Shown here: positions 1 to 7,283 of the stretch, one piece after another
Layout: every line of letters starts with the position of its first letter
Numbering within the stretch: position 1 is the stretch's first letter
IMG/VR virus record: IMGVR_UViG_3300025674_000078
Span: 1 to 45,650 of that record
DNA length: 45,650 bases
Reading direction: 5' to 3' (one strand)
From: a virus
Program-made: the position numbers and the translations under genes
The notes under the pieces: generated by a model
The model's database searches: none
What the model was told of the DNA's origin: nothing
What the model saw: the letters and a program-made list of their open reading frames with translations, nothing else

Positions 1-1
1 C

Positions 2-916
2 GATAACTACGCTACAGGGGAAAGCGTGGGCAATACTATAAGAGGGTTATCAGACTCGGTAGAAGAGCTGAAGGATGGATTCAAGTATTTCGTACAGAAT
101 ACAAGGTTACCCTCTGGATCTTTAAATAACCTCGGTACGAGCTATAATATAATTGAGGGGAGAAATATCAATACCAACCATAGAATCGTCTTCAGAGACC
201 CCGACGGCGTCCTCGATCAGCCACTATTTGAAAATTCTTCAGCTACCTATTCCCAATCGGGTACGGTGATAACCGTAACTTCTACGGGCCATGGCCGATC
301 TGTCGGAGAGAAAGTAAATCTCATCTTTTCCACCGGAACAGCGACAGATGGCAGATACGAAATAGCTACTGCTTCTACCGACTCGTTCACAGTAACATCG
401 GGGCAAAGTACTACCACCTCCGGCGATGTTATAGTCCGACAAGGAGTTAACTTTTTCGAGCTAGGGTCTCTCATCGGGGCTGGAGAAACCACGTACTTTG
501 GACAGAATATCCCCGGCATATGGCTGTGGTCTGGGGATAAATATAGACGAGTATTTAGTACCGACGACAAACCTTTTATGAGTAGGAACCAGAAGGAGTA
601 TTTGAGCCCAGCGATCTACGACATCAGTGGCAGCCTGGTGGCAGCTAATGATTACCGTTATAGCATAAGCACGGCTTACTACAAGCAAGGAGAACCCACT
701 ACCGCCGCATCTATTAAAGGATTTGACACTACTCTATCTGTTCTTATACAGAACATCACCCCTAGTACCGACCCTAACAATGGGGGGTTTGTCTACCACA
801 GAACTCTGACCACAGAGACAATAAAGACTACGGACAATTATACGGTAAAATCCTGGCCCCTATTCTCCTACCTAGATGGCAGTGCTGTTAAAGACGCTAA
901 GTTCTTAGCTATCTAA
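2..916 (+). CDS. Phage tail/virion structural protein, C-terminal part (5' end cut by window)
   Basis: The reading frame is open from base 2, with a GTG at 26 as the first possible start inside the window, so this is probably the C-terminal part of a longer gene. Residues counted from that GTG, about 70-125, form a threonine/serine-rich beta module (TVITVTSTGHG, then VGEKV, then SFTVTS) of a type common in phage tail fibre and baseplate-associated proteins. The rest is beta-rich without a recognised domain. It converges on the leftward gene ending at 905, and the two stops overlap by 12 bases. A virion role is inferred from this module and from the surrounding structural genes. The exact position in the particle is unknown. 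Confidence 0.7.
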   Translation, partial: DNYATGESVGNTIRGLSDSVEELKDGFKYFVQNTRLPSGSLNNLGTSYNIIEGRNINTNHRIVFRDPDGVLDQPLFENSSATYSQSGTVITVTSTGHGRSVGEKVNLIFSTGTATDGRYEIATASTDSFTVTSGQSTTTSGDVIVRQGVNFFELGSLIGAGETTYFGQNIPGIWLWSGDKYRRVFSTDDKPFMSRNQKEYLSPAIYDISGSLVAANDYRYSISTAYYKQGEPTTAASIKGFDTTLSVLIQNITPSTDPNNGGFVYHRTLTTETIKTTDNYTVKSWPLFSYLDGSAVKDAKFLAI

Positions 917-3900
917 CTTAACGTAGGCATAGTAGGAATCTTTGACCTTCTCCTGATTACCAATATGTATCAGTTGGTCCTCGTCGTATGTAGAGGCATC
1001 GACGGGCAGGTCTATTTTTAATCTGTGAGTATAATCAGCGAAGGCTATTTGCACGTCTAGATCTAGGCCATCATCTCCCAAAGATTCCACAGCGCTGCCG
1101 TTTGATTCTTTAAACTCCAGCTTTTCAGTAATTGTTAAAGTCTTATTGTCAAGCTCCGATCTTGTCGGGTCTCCCCAGAACACATCATACTGCCCTTTTG
1201 TGTTTCCGGCATCATACAGGTCAGTGTCCGACACTGCTATGGCAGACAACAGAGGGTCGGAGATAGCGTAGGGAGGGTAACATATCTCCGCACTCGACTC
1301 AGAGTCAAATCCAAATGGGGTTACCCGGGCCGATGCGGGCCTAGGAATTTCACTAAACCCACCGTTAAGAGTATTACCGTTATAGGTGATCTTGAGGACG
1401 TCGGCAAATGCCATTGATTCGCCGCTATCGACACGGAGGTAGTTATATGTCGCATTCTCTTCTGTGTAGTATTCGATATACTTACCGCTAAAACTGCTGA
1501 TATCCGTTCCACCTACCTGCAAAGTCCCCTGGGTAGTTGATATCTGGATGAGGTCGACACTGTTAGTGCCGTCTTCATACTTTTCTACAGTAACGACTAA
1601 AACAGCCTTTAAGGGGTTGACGTTGGTTGTGAATCCGGAGTCATCAGCGACCCTGGTTACCGATATGTTGATAGGTGATAACCACGCACCGTCTGAAAAT
1701 GATGGTAACCCATATCCGGTCGGATTATCGCTAGACGGCGATGTATTTTCATCATATGCCGATCCGTTCCACTCGTAATACTTATCCTCAGCCACTGCGT
1801 AGTAAACGACTCCGGTCGATGCAGTAATCTCTTGTAGAGCTGCTAGATTGTCGTACATATCTACAGTGTAGAATTTGTTATACCTGGGATCTGCATCATT
1901 TGTTACTTTACTAATATACAACCTAATATTATTCGATGACACTTTACCGCTAGCCGCAGTCTCGTGATTGGGACTACCACCGAGATCGTTAGCACCCAGC
2001 AGATCACCGTCCTCGTACATAGCGCTGTTGATGGGGACAGCGTTAAAGCTCAGTTTGCCCGCCTCGCCTAGTTGGTTCGGAACCATGCGCAGTCCGATAT
2101 AATTCGAGCCGAGCTCTTCTGAGTCGGAGTACCTAGCTTCGCCCAGGATAATGTTAGGGCGAGAGGGGTATGTATGCTTTTCAATAGTAGCGCCGGAGAT
2201 TACTATCCTGTTGTTTGGAGAGACCTTGGCCGAAGTATCGCTGACAATCTCTTCAATGATGTATTTCTCCCCCGCCGCTACGTCTACAACGTTACCGACA
2301 GAAAGTTCGCTGTTAAAAGCCGTACTAGTCCCGGTCATAGTATCGCCACTGATCTCTACCGTACCCGTAAGCGATGAGCCCCCGTCACCGTACAGGCCGA
2401 GTCCTAGGGCAGGCGATCTCAGCGAAGAGTTGAAATTGTTTTCAAGGAAACCATCGAGGGGGGTGTTATCCCCATCGATTGCATTGGGGTCGGTATCATA
2501 GGGGTGTCCTTCTGAAACTTTCCACCAGGTCGGTCTAGTGTCAAAACCCACTCTCTGCACATCGGGGCTGTAAGAACCATCTGTGAGATCGGAGTAGGAT
2601 ACATAAGCCTCGTCAGGTGAAGCGATACGGCCCTTCCACAGAGGAGTGAGATTATCATTAAACTCCAAAGTTCGTAGTGGCGATATCCTTAACGTATAAG
2701 TCCCCGCATCGACGGAAGTTGTAGTCGTAACATTCTTGGCGCCAGTATTCGGATCGATACTTATAGCCAAAGCGATACTTATAGGCGAGGCGAGTATAGA
2801 GTCCCCTTGAGCTACAAGACTATAAGAGACAGAGGCATCGGTATCTTCGAGAATATCAATAACCTGATCCAATGTGCTACCAGTAACAGCGGAGCCGTCG
2901 ATATCTACGATATGTTCTTCGCTATAGAATTCTATAGTACTGGACACAGAAGTCGTCTTAATGAACAGATTAGGTTCAGTGGGTACGATTTCGTCCAGAG
3001 CGATGCTATCCGTCGCCCCATGGTACATCCGAATTGTTATGGGAACATAAGCCACCCAACTATCACTATAACCATACTTGTACTGATCACTTAACTGGTC
3101 TGTGTTAAAGGTTACTTTGGAGAGGTAAGTCTGTTCTGATTGCTGAGCTGAGTACCCGTCAACGCTGAAAACCTCAACCCAGGATGTGGCATCGCTGTCA
3201 ATAGCCATATCTATCTTTACCTGCACATTGGTCTGCACTTCGAGGGCATAGGTGCCCGGGGTGATCCTGAGATAGCCATCCCATCTAATCCCCCAGTTGT
3301 ACTGATACACCCTCAGAGGTGAAGGGGGTTGTTGCCAACGGAAGTTGGAATCTTCGACAATGATGCTATCACTACCACCCGAGCTATTCGCCACGAGGAG
3401 AGCTTGTTCAGCGCTAGTCCACCTAGACTCGATCCATGCCCGGGTGAACCAGTAACCCTTCTCGATATAGGGTAAGATGTTGCCAGAGCTGTTAACCAAT
3501 ACCTTACTACTAGTGGACTGATTATTATCGTCCAAATTGCCATCACTTAGTGTGGTATCGGCATCGTTGGGTGACTGAGTAAACCACAGGGGTTTGTTCC
3601 TCACCGAGTAAGGACGTATCAGTTTAAATACGAGATTGGAGAAATCCCCCGTAGCGCTTTGTATCCCCGACAATTTACTAATCGCGCTAGCTCCTTCTAC
3701 TGTCCACGAGGTAGGCGATTTTGTCAGCCTCAGAGATATCCCCAATCCACTGAGATTAATGACTAGACCTTCAGCGGTTTCGTATTGATCGAGATCCAGG
3801 ATGACAGCGGATTCTGTCCCCAGAATTGCAGATTCGGAGAGATTAGTAGTCCCGTCCGTATCTTTAAGCTCAGACACGGTAACTACTCCAGTGCCCGAGT

Positions 3901-4393
3901 TAAAGGAGAATTTGATAAAACCGATATGCTGAGGGGTGACCGGGGGCCTGTAAAACTGAGCACTGGGTCCGCTATGCAACCCCGGATACGTCCCATTTCC
4001 GTAAAAGGAGTCGAGAAAGTTTATCCTGTCTTGAATCCTAATCCTCGGAGTTTTAGAAACTGTACTCCCTAGACTACCCCCTCCTACGCTGGCACCAGCC
4101 AGTCTGCTAAGAAAACTCCTGTCAATCCCCTCATCGACGAAGTCCGAAGTAACGTTCCAATCTAACGCGTTATAGGGGCCGCCATACTGATTTGTTTCAG
4201 CGCTTTCAGTTATACTTAACTTACGCAGTATATTATTGAGACTTTCTCCTCTGTCTTCTACATCGGACAGAGCGGAGGAACGCTTTAGGCCGATAAATCT
4301 CGCCCTACCGCTTTTCCCAGGAGCTTCTTTTCTCAACCTCCTTATCAAAGGTTGTCCAGTTAAACCGAGGTCTCCGCTGACTCTGGTCGCCAT
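905..4393 (-). CDS. Large virion protein with PA14-like domain (tail fibre or adhesin candidate)
   Basis: 1162 residues, low in cysteine and rich in Ser, Thr, Asp and Gly, as is typical of phage fibres. Around residues 360-490 the sequence resembles a PA14 domain, a beta-barrel often involved in carbohydrate binding: GIRWDGYLRI, then a TYALEVQTN strand and VKIDMAIDSD. The remainder is repetitive beta-like sequence of unknown family. The basic N-terminus (about residues 15-45) may dock to the particle. The ATG at 4393 lies 26 bases from the leftward half of the palindromic GTTGAAAGC site, so late expression is likely. Receptor binding is inferred from the domain type. The PA14 match is by eye and needs a profile search. 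Confidence 0.75.
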   Translation of the reverse strand: MATRVSGDLGLTGQPLIRRLRKEAPGKSGRARFIGLKRSSALSDVEDRGESLNNILRKLSITESAETNQYGGPYNALDWNVTSDFVDEGIDRSFLSRLAGASVGGGSLGSTVSKTPRIRIQDRINFLDSFYGNGTYPGLHSGPSAQFYRPPVTPQHIGFIKFSFNSGTGVVTVSELKDTDGTTNLSESAILGTESAVILDLDQYETAEGLVINLSGLGISLRLTKSPTSWTVEGASAISKLSGIQSATGDFSNLVFKLIRPYSVRNKPLWFTQSPNDADTTLSDGNLDDNNQSTSSKVLVNSSGNILPYIEKGYWFTRAWIESRWTSAEQALLVANSSGGSDSIIVEDSNFRWQQPPSPLRVYQYNWGIRWDGYLRITPGTYALEVQTNVQVKIDMAIDSDATSWVEVFSVDGYSAQQSEQTYLSKVTFNTDQLSDQYKYGYSDSWVAYVPITIRMYHGATDSIALDEIVPTEPNLFIKTTSVSSTIEFYSEEHIVDIDGSAVTGSTLDQVIDILEDTDASVSYSLVAQGDSILASPISIALAISIDPNTGAKNVTTTTSVDAGTYTLRISPLRTLEFNDNLTPLWKGRIASPDEAYVSYSDLTDGSYSPDVQRVGFDTRPTWWKVSEGHPYDTDPNAIDGDNTPLDGFLENNFNSSLRSPALGLGLYGDGGSSLTGTVEISGDTMTGTSTAFNSELSVGNVVDVAAGEKYIIEEIVSDTSAKVSPNNRIVISGATIEKHTYPSRPNIILGEARYSDSEELGSNYIGLRMVPNQLGEAGKLSFNAVPINSAMYEDGDLLGANDLGGSPNHETAASGKVSSNNIRLYISKVTNDADPRYNKFYTVDMYDNLAALQEITASTGVVYYAVAEDKYYEWNGSAYDENTSPSSDNPTGYGLPSFSDGAWLSPINISVTRVADDSGFTTNVNPLKAVLVVTVEKYEDGTNSVDLIQISTTQGTLQVGGTDISSFSGKYIEYYTEENATYNYLRVDSGESMAFADVLKITYNGNTLNGGFSEIPRPASARVTPFGFDSESSAEICYPPYAISDPLLSAIAVSDTDLYDAGNTKGQYDVFWGDPTRSELDNKTLTITEKLEFKESNGSAVESLGDDGLDLDVQIAFADYTHRLKIDLPVDASTYDEDQLIHIGNQEKVKDSYYAYVKLDS

Positions 4394-4419
4394 AAATCGT
4401 ACGTTACTATTCCTAATAA

Positions 4420-4437
4420 GCTTTCAACGTTGAAAGC
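4420..4437. promoter_or_regulatory. Back-to-back GTTGAAAGC motifs (candidate bidirectional late promoter)
   Basis: Perfect 18-bp palindrome GCTTTCAACGTTGAAAGC. The rightward copy (4429-4437) continues AGGGTAG and faces the gene at 4457. The leftward copy (4428-4420) continues TTATTAG and faces the gene starting at 4393. The two motifs abut with no spacer, so neither can have a private upstream element. The same arrangement recurs at 22038-22055. Confidence 0.75.
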
Positions 4438-4456
4438 AGGGTAGAGGGATACGCAT

Positions 4457-4693
4457 ATGACACCTAAAAAAATAGCCAGTGCTTCTGAAAATTTTTGGTT
4501 TTTATTCTTTGAAATAATTTTTTGTACAGCCTTTTTAGCCTCCTGTGAAGTTCCTAATTGGTTAAATGGTCCACGTTCTCCTAACGAGTGTGTGGACCGT
4601 TGGATGTTTTCAGCAGGTCTTGTATTCGTCCCCTCTGGAATACAAAACTCTAATCTTACCGGCCCTCGTACAAATCGGAATAAGCGAGAATAA
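4457..4693 (+). CDS. Small putative lipoprotein or membrane protein
   Basis: 78 residues, no recognised family. The N-terminus has a lysine pair (residues 4-5), then a hydrophobic stretch (about 13-29) ending in LASC, which fits a lipobox with Cys30 as the lipidated residue. An internal glutamate makes the signal imperfect. It starts 19 bases after the rightward GTTGAAAGC copy, the usual spacing for this phage, which argues it is a real gene. It converges on and overlaps the 3' end of phoH by 38 bases. Size, signal type and late promoter would suit an outer spanin, another lysis accessory, or a superinfection-exclusion lipoprotein. None of these is proven. Confidence 0.5.
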   Translation: MTPKKIASASENFWFLFFEIIFCTAFLASCEVPNWLNGPRSPNECVDRWMFSAGLVFVPSGIQNSNLTGPRTNRNKRE

Positions 4694-5408
4694 CCGATTT
4701 TACAAAATCTGAGCGAACAATGTCATCAAAGCCAAAATTTACATGACCCGTGTTGTCGGAGTCTTTAGCTAAACGTCTAGCAGCGTCAGAGAGACCGTCT
4801 TTGCCAAAACGATTAGATAAATCGCGTTGAATAACATCCCCAAGCATGGCTATACTACTGTGATCTCCGAGTCTAGTGAGAATAGTGAGAACGCTGTGGC
4901 TTGTGGCATTCTGCATCTCATCAGCGATGATAGTGCAGCGGTGTAGGGATCTCCCCCTCAAGTGTTCGATAGGTAGAAACTCAATGATCTTTTTATCAAC
5001 GAGATAATCTGCCTTCCCCTTTGCCATAAAAACACTCAACGCATCCCTTAAAGAGGCGATATGGGGCTCAAGCTTATCTCTCTCCGTGCCTGGCAAAAAC
5101 CCTATCCCCCTCTCCCCAGGCGTATCGACGATGGGTTTAATATAGTATATTTTGTCTATAAGGCCTTTTTGTAGTTTTTCACAAGCAACGTAGACGGACA
5201 AAAGCGTCTTTGCAGTCCCCGGAGGACCGGTCAAGATGGTCAGAGTCTTAGTCCTCAGGTATTCCATAGCCTCCTTCTGACTCTGATTGGCCGGGTGTAT
5301 TGTGATAACTCCATCACCTCGGGAAGATGGAATCCCGTAGGCCATCTCGTTATATCCAGGTACTGACGATTCAGTCACCTTTTCTCTCCTGCTCTTACCT
5401 TTGGCCAT
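4656..5408 (-). CDS. phoH: PhoH-like ATPase
   Basis: 250 residues. PhoH family P-loop ATPase: Walker A GPPGTAKT at 61-68, Walker B with DE at 163-164 (IADEMQN), and the family segment YYIKPIVDTPGERGIGFLPG at about 88-107. PhoH proteins are widespread in cyanophages. Some family members are linked to phosphate stress or RNA metabolism, but the phage role is unsettled. The basic N-terminal 30 residues look flexible. The ATG is preceded by AGGTGA. The leader is unusually long for this phage: a GTTGAAAGC motif sits 110 bases upstream and a terminator-like hairpin lies between it and the start. Family assignment is secure, function is not. Confidence 0.95.
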   Translation of the reverse strand: MAKGKSRREKVTESSVPGYNEMAYGIPSSRGDGVITIHPANQSQKEAMEYLRTKTLTILTGPPGTAKTLLSVYVACEKLQKGLIDKIYYIKPIVDTPGERGIGFLPGTERDKLEPHIASLRDALSVFMAKGKADYLVDKKIIEFLPIEHLRGRSLHRCTIIADEMQNATSHSVLTILTRLGDHSSIAMLGDVIQRDLSNRFGKDGLSDAARRLAKDSDNTGHVNFGFDDIVRSDFVKSVILAYSDLYEGR

Positions 5409-5424
5409 AAATCACCTGTAGATA

Positions 5425-5464
5425 CAAAAAATGGGCAGACAACAGACGGACTGTTGCCTACCCA
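5425..5464 (-). terminator. Hairpin plus U-tract in the phoH leader (terminator or attenuator)
   Basis: Read leftward, an inverted repeat of about 14 bp with two mismatches (arms around CAACAG/CTGTTG and GGGC/GCCC, 5432-5464) is followed directly by ATTTTTT. This is a textbook intrinsic terminator for leftward transcription. It could end the kinase transcript. However, the only motif site upstream of phoH lies before it, so phoH would need read-through or an internal promoter. Confidence 0.7.
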
Positions 5465-5518
5465 TGGGGCTGAGTTTTCCTTAAATCGGGTCAAAGATCT
5501 CTCCAAATCCCTTACTTA

Positions 5519-5527
5519 GCTTTCAAC
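5519..5527 (-). promoter_or_regulatory. GTTGAAAGC motif upstream of phoH
   Basis: The leftward copy continues TAAGTAAGG, matching the best motif sites. Its first G is the last base of the kinase stop codon TAG. It is 110 bases from the phoH ATG, much farther than the usual 15-27 bases. Confidence 0.6.
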
Positions 5528-6117
5528 TACGGCAGCTCAAGTCCGTCGCAGTAAGACAGGGTTACAGAGGAGTCGTAAAGATGTCCGTCCATGGTGTGAA
5601 TATTTTCCTGGGGGACAATGGTGCCCGACCTCAAGTATTCTTTAGTAAATTTATAATACTCCTTATGTTCAATCTCTCTCTTCTTGACCTGAGAATGCAC
5701 CCAGTAGTGGGAGGCTTTAGGATACTGTTCAATAATCTCTTCCCTGTGCCGGTTCTCAATATCACTATTCCACTCATGCTCTATGAGAACGAGATCGAGG
5801 CGGCTCGAACACGAGAGAAGGAGTGATTCTACTTCGTAAGAGTACTCATGGGAAATGGGGGGCATCTTGGCCCGGTAGGGCTCATAGAACAAGGTGTCAG
5901 AAACAAATCGATCTAAGATAAGGAAATCAATACTATTACTGTTGACATCGGACAGAGAGTCGGTAAACTGTTGTATCGGGGAGTGATGAGACGGATCGAT
6001 CCCGCTAAAGTGGGCGACCAAGACGCTTGAGCCAAAGCTCTCTAGCAGTTTCTTGGTATTCCGTATCGCAGTAGTCTTACCTACCCGATCTGCACCAAGT
6101 ACAATAATGGTTTCCAT
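5527..6117 (-). CDS. Thymidylate kinase-like P-loop nucleotide kinase
   Basis: 196 residues. The N-terminal P-loop GADRVGKTT (8-16) and the later DR motif (LILDRF, residues 69-70) match the thymidylate kinase/deoxynucleoside kinase superfamily, which phosphorylates dTMP or related nucleotides for DNA synthesis. The arginine-rich lid region is not clear by eye, so substrate is uncertain. It faces leftward with a candidate host-type promoter (TGCTACAGT) about 20 bases before the ATG, which suits an early nucleotide-metabolism gene like NrdA, NrdB and dUTPase elsewhere in the window. A small P-loop kinase of other specificity is the main alternative. Confidence 0.8.
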   Translation of the reverse strand: METIIVLGADRVGKTTAIRNTKKLLESFGSSVLVAHFSGIDPSHHSPIQQFTDSLSDVNSNSIDFLILDRFVSDTLFYEPYRAKMPPISHEYSYEVESLLLSCSSRLDLVLIEHEWNSDIENRHREEIIEQYPKASHYWVHSQVKKREIEHKEYYKFTKEYLRSGTIVPQENIHTMDGHLYDSSVTLSYCDGLELP

Positions 6118-6138
6118 AGAATCGAAGTAACCGAGACC

Positions 6139-6147
6139 ACTGTAGCA
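6139..6147 (-). promoter_or_regulatory. Extended -10 (TGCTACAGT) for the kinase gene
   Basis: The leftward TGCTACAGT fits an extended -10 (TGnTATAAT-like) and matches similar elements at 12542, 31028, 37173 and 38191. No good -35 is visible. It lies back to back with the rightward GTTGAAAGC at 6149-6157. Confidence 0.45.
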
Positions 6148-6148
6148 C

Positions 6149-6157
6149 GTTGAAAGC
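6149..6157 (+). promoter_or_regulatory. GTTGAAAGC motif before the gene at 6185
   Basis: GTTGAAAGC followed by TCTGTAGG, 27 bases before the ATG at 6185. It is one of the recurrent late-promoter candidates. Confidence 0.65.
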
Positions 6158-6184
6158 TCTGTAGGTGATTAGCTAAACAGTTTC

Positions 6185-6514
6185 ATGACACAGCCCAAGC
6201 CGAGGTGGGGAGTAAGATTCACTTCCGATCCTACACACGATGAACAGTATGTTCAAGGACTTTATGACAATGATAACACAGCGGCGAAGAGGGGCGAGCT
6301 GTTCCTGAACGAGCCGGAGGAGGAGATATACTATGTCGATAGTACAGGGACGGTAAAGACTGCGTATAAGAACACCTTGGTAGGGTTTAACCGCATCGAT
6401 TTTACCGGCCTGCGCGAATTCGCCGATGACACTGCAGCGGCTGCGGCGGATCCTGCCGTACCCGTAGGCGGATTGTATCACACCTCTGGTGTCTTGAAAA
6501 TCCGGCTAGCTTAG
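6185..6514 (+). CDS. Small virion/tail-fibre-associated protein
   Basis: 109 residues. The N-terminal half carries RGELFLNEPEEEIYYVDSTG, a short pattern seen in phage fibre attachment domains. The C-terminus (DDTAAAAADPAVPVGGLYHTSG then VLKIR) is the 'ADDAAAAAGGVPVGGLY...LKIR' type found at the ends of many phage tail proteins. A minor tail or fibre-adaptor role is inferred. It is the only gene between its own GTTGAAAGC motif (6149) and the next one (6523), so it may be a single-gene late unit. The structural class is fairly likely, the precise role unknown. Confidence 0.7.
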   Translation: MTQPKPRWGVRFTSDPTHDEQYVQGLYDNDNTAAKRGELFLNEPEEEIYYVDSTGTVKTAYKNTLVGFNRIDFTGLREFADDTAAAAADPAVPVGGLYHTSGVLKIRLA

Positions 6515-6522
6515 TCTTTTTA

Positions 6523-6531
6523 GTTGAAAGC
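6523..6531 (+). promoter_or_regulatory. GTTGAAAGC motif before the hub operon
   Basis: GTTGAAAGC then TAAGTGTAAG, 21 bases before the ATG at 6553. It probably drives the four-gene unit 6553-10825. Confidence 0.65.
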
Positions 6532-6552
6532 TAAGTGTAAGTAGAAATTGCC

Positions 6553-7281
6553 ATGACCGTCACCACTGCGACATTAAAAAAACTTGTAGGCATCGAGTTC
6601 GAGTTTAAATCCTCTCTCGACGACTTCCTACAAACCGTACTTGATAACAAGCTGGTTCTGGAATATAATAGCGGCTCTAATACACCTGCCGCGAGGACCA
6701 GCTCGCTTAATAGTTTCGTATCCTGCGGCCCTAGTATGGGGTTTGAAGCGAAGAAATTTGCCTACGGCACCCTCGAACTGATCGTCAACGCCCTGGTCAA
6801 TAATCCCGACGTCCCCGAGGACCCCTATGCCAACGAACTAAACGATCAGCTAGTCAATATAACCCGGTACGTGGGTATTGAAGGCGAAGGAGACTATCAC
6901 TTCATGGTAGCGGTCTACAACCTTACTGTTACTTTGTCCGAAATTCTCGACAACGTCGTCCCAGTCGGACCGATTGTAACCTATACCCTAACCGCTGGTG
7001 GTTCTGGCTACACCATCGACGGCGCTGATGGCGATGAGACTGGAGTTGTATTCCTCGGCACCCTGGCTCTAGGCGATCAGACAGATCCCGATCAGTATAC
7101 CAACGCCGTATTCGAAGCTACGATCGCCTCTGGCGTCGTAACCGCTATCACCGCTCTTACCGACGGCGGAGACGGATTCGCAGTGGGCGATGTTGTCAGC
7201 CTCGATATCGACACGGGCACTGCGGGTCAGGGGAGTGCTACTGGATCCGGAGCTACGGTAACCGTCAATAGCGTAGGTTAA
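6553..7281 (+). CDS. Virion structural protein with glycine-rich beta module
   Basis: 242 residues. Residues 1-140 form an unrecognised folded domain. From about 150 to the end is a glycine/threonine-rich beta module with paired repeats (YTLTAGGSGYT... and ITALTDGGDGFAVGDVVSLDIDT), a decoration-like module frequent in cyanophage structural proteins. It is the first gene of a late unit, two bases upstream of the baseplate hub/hydrolase gene, so a tail-tube or baseplate partner is plausible. No catalytic motif is visible. Confidence 0.7.
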   Translation: MTVTTATLKKLVGIEFEFKSSLDDFLQTVLDNKLVLEYNSGSNTPAARTSSLNSFVSCGPSMGFEAKKFAYGTLELIVNALVNNPDVPEDPYANELNDQLVNITRYVGIEGEGDYHFMVAVYNLTVTLSEILDNVVPVGPIVTYTLTAGGSGYTIDGADGDETGVVFLGTLALGDQTDPDQYTNAVFEATIASGVVTAITALTDGGDGFAVGDVVSLDIDTGTAGQGSATGSGATVTVNSVG

Positions 7282-7283
7282 CA

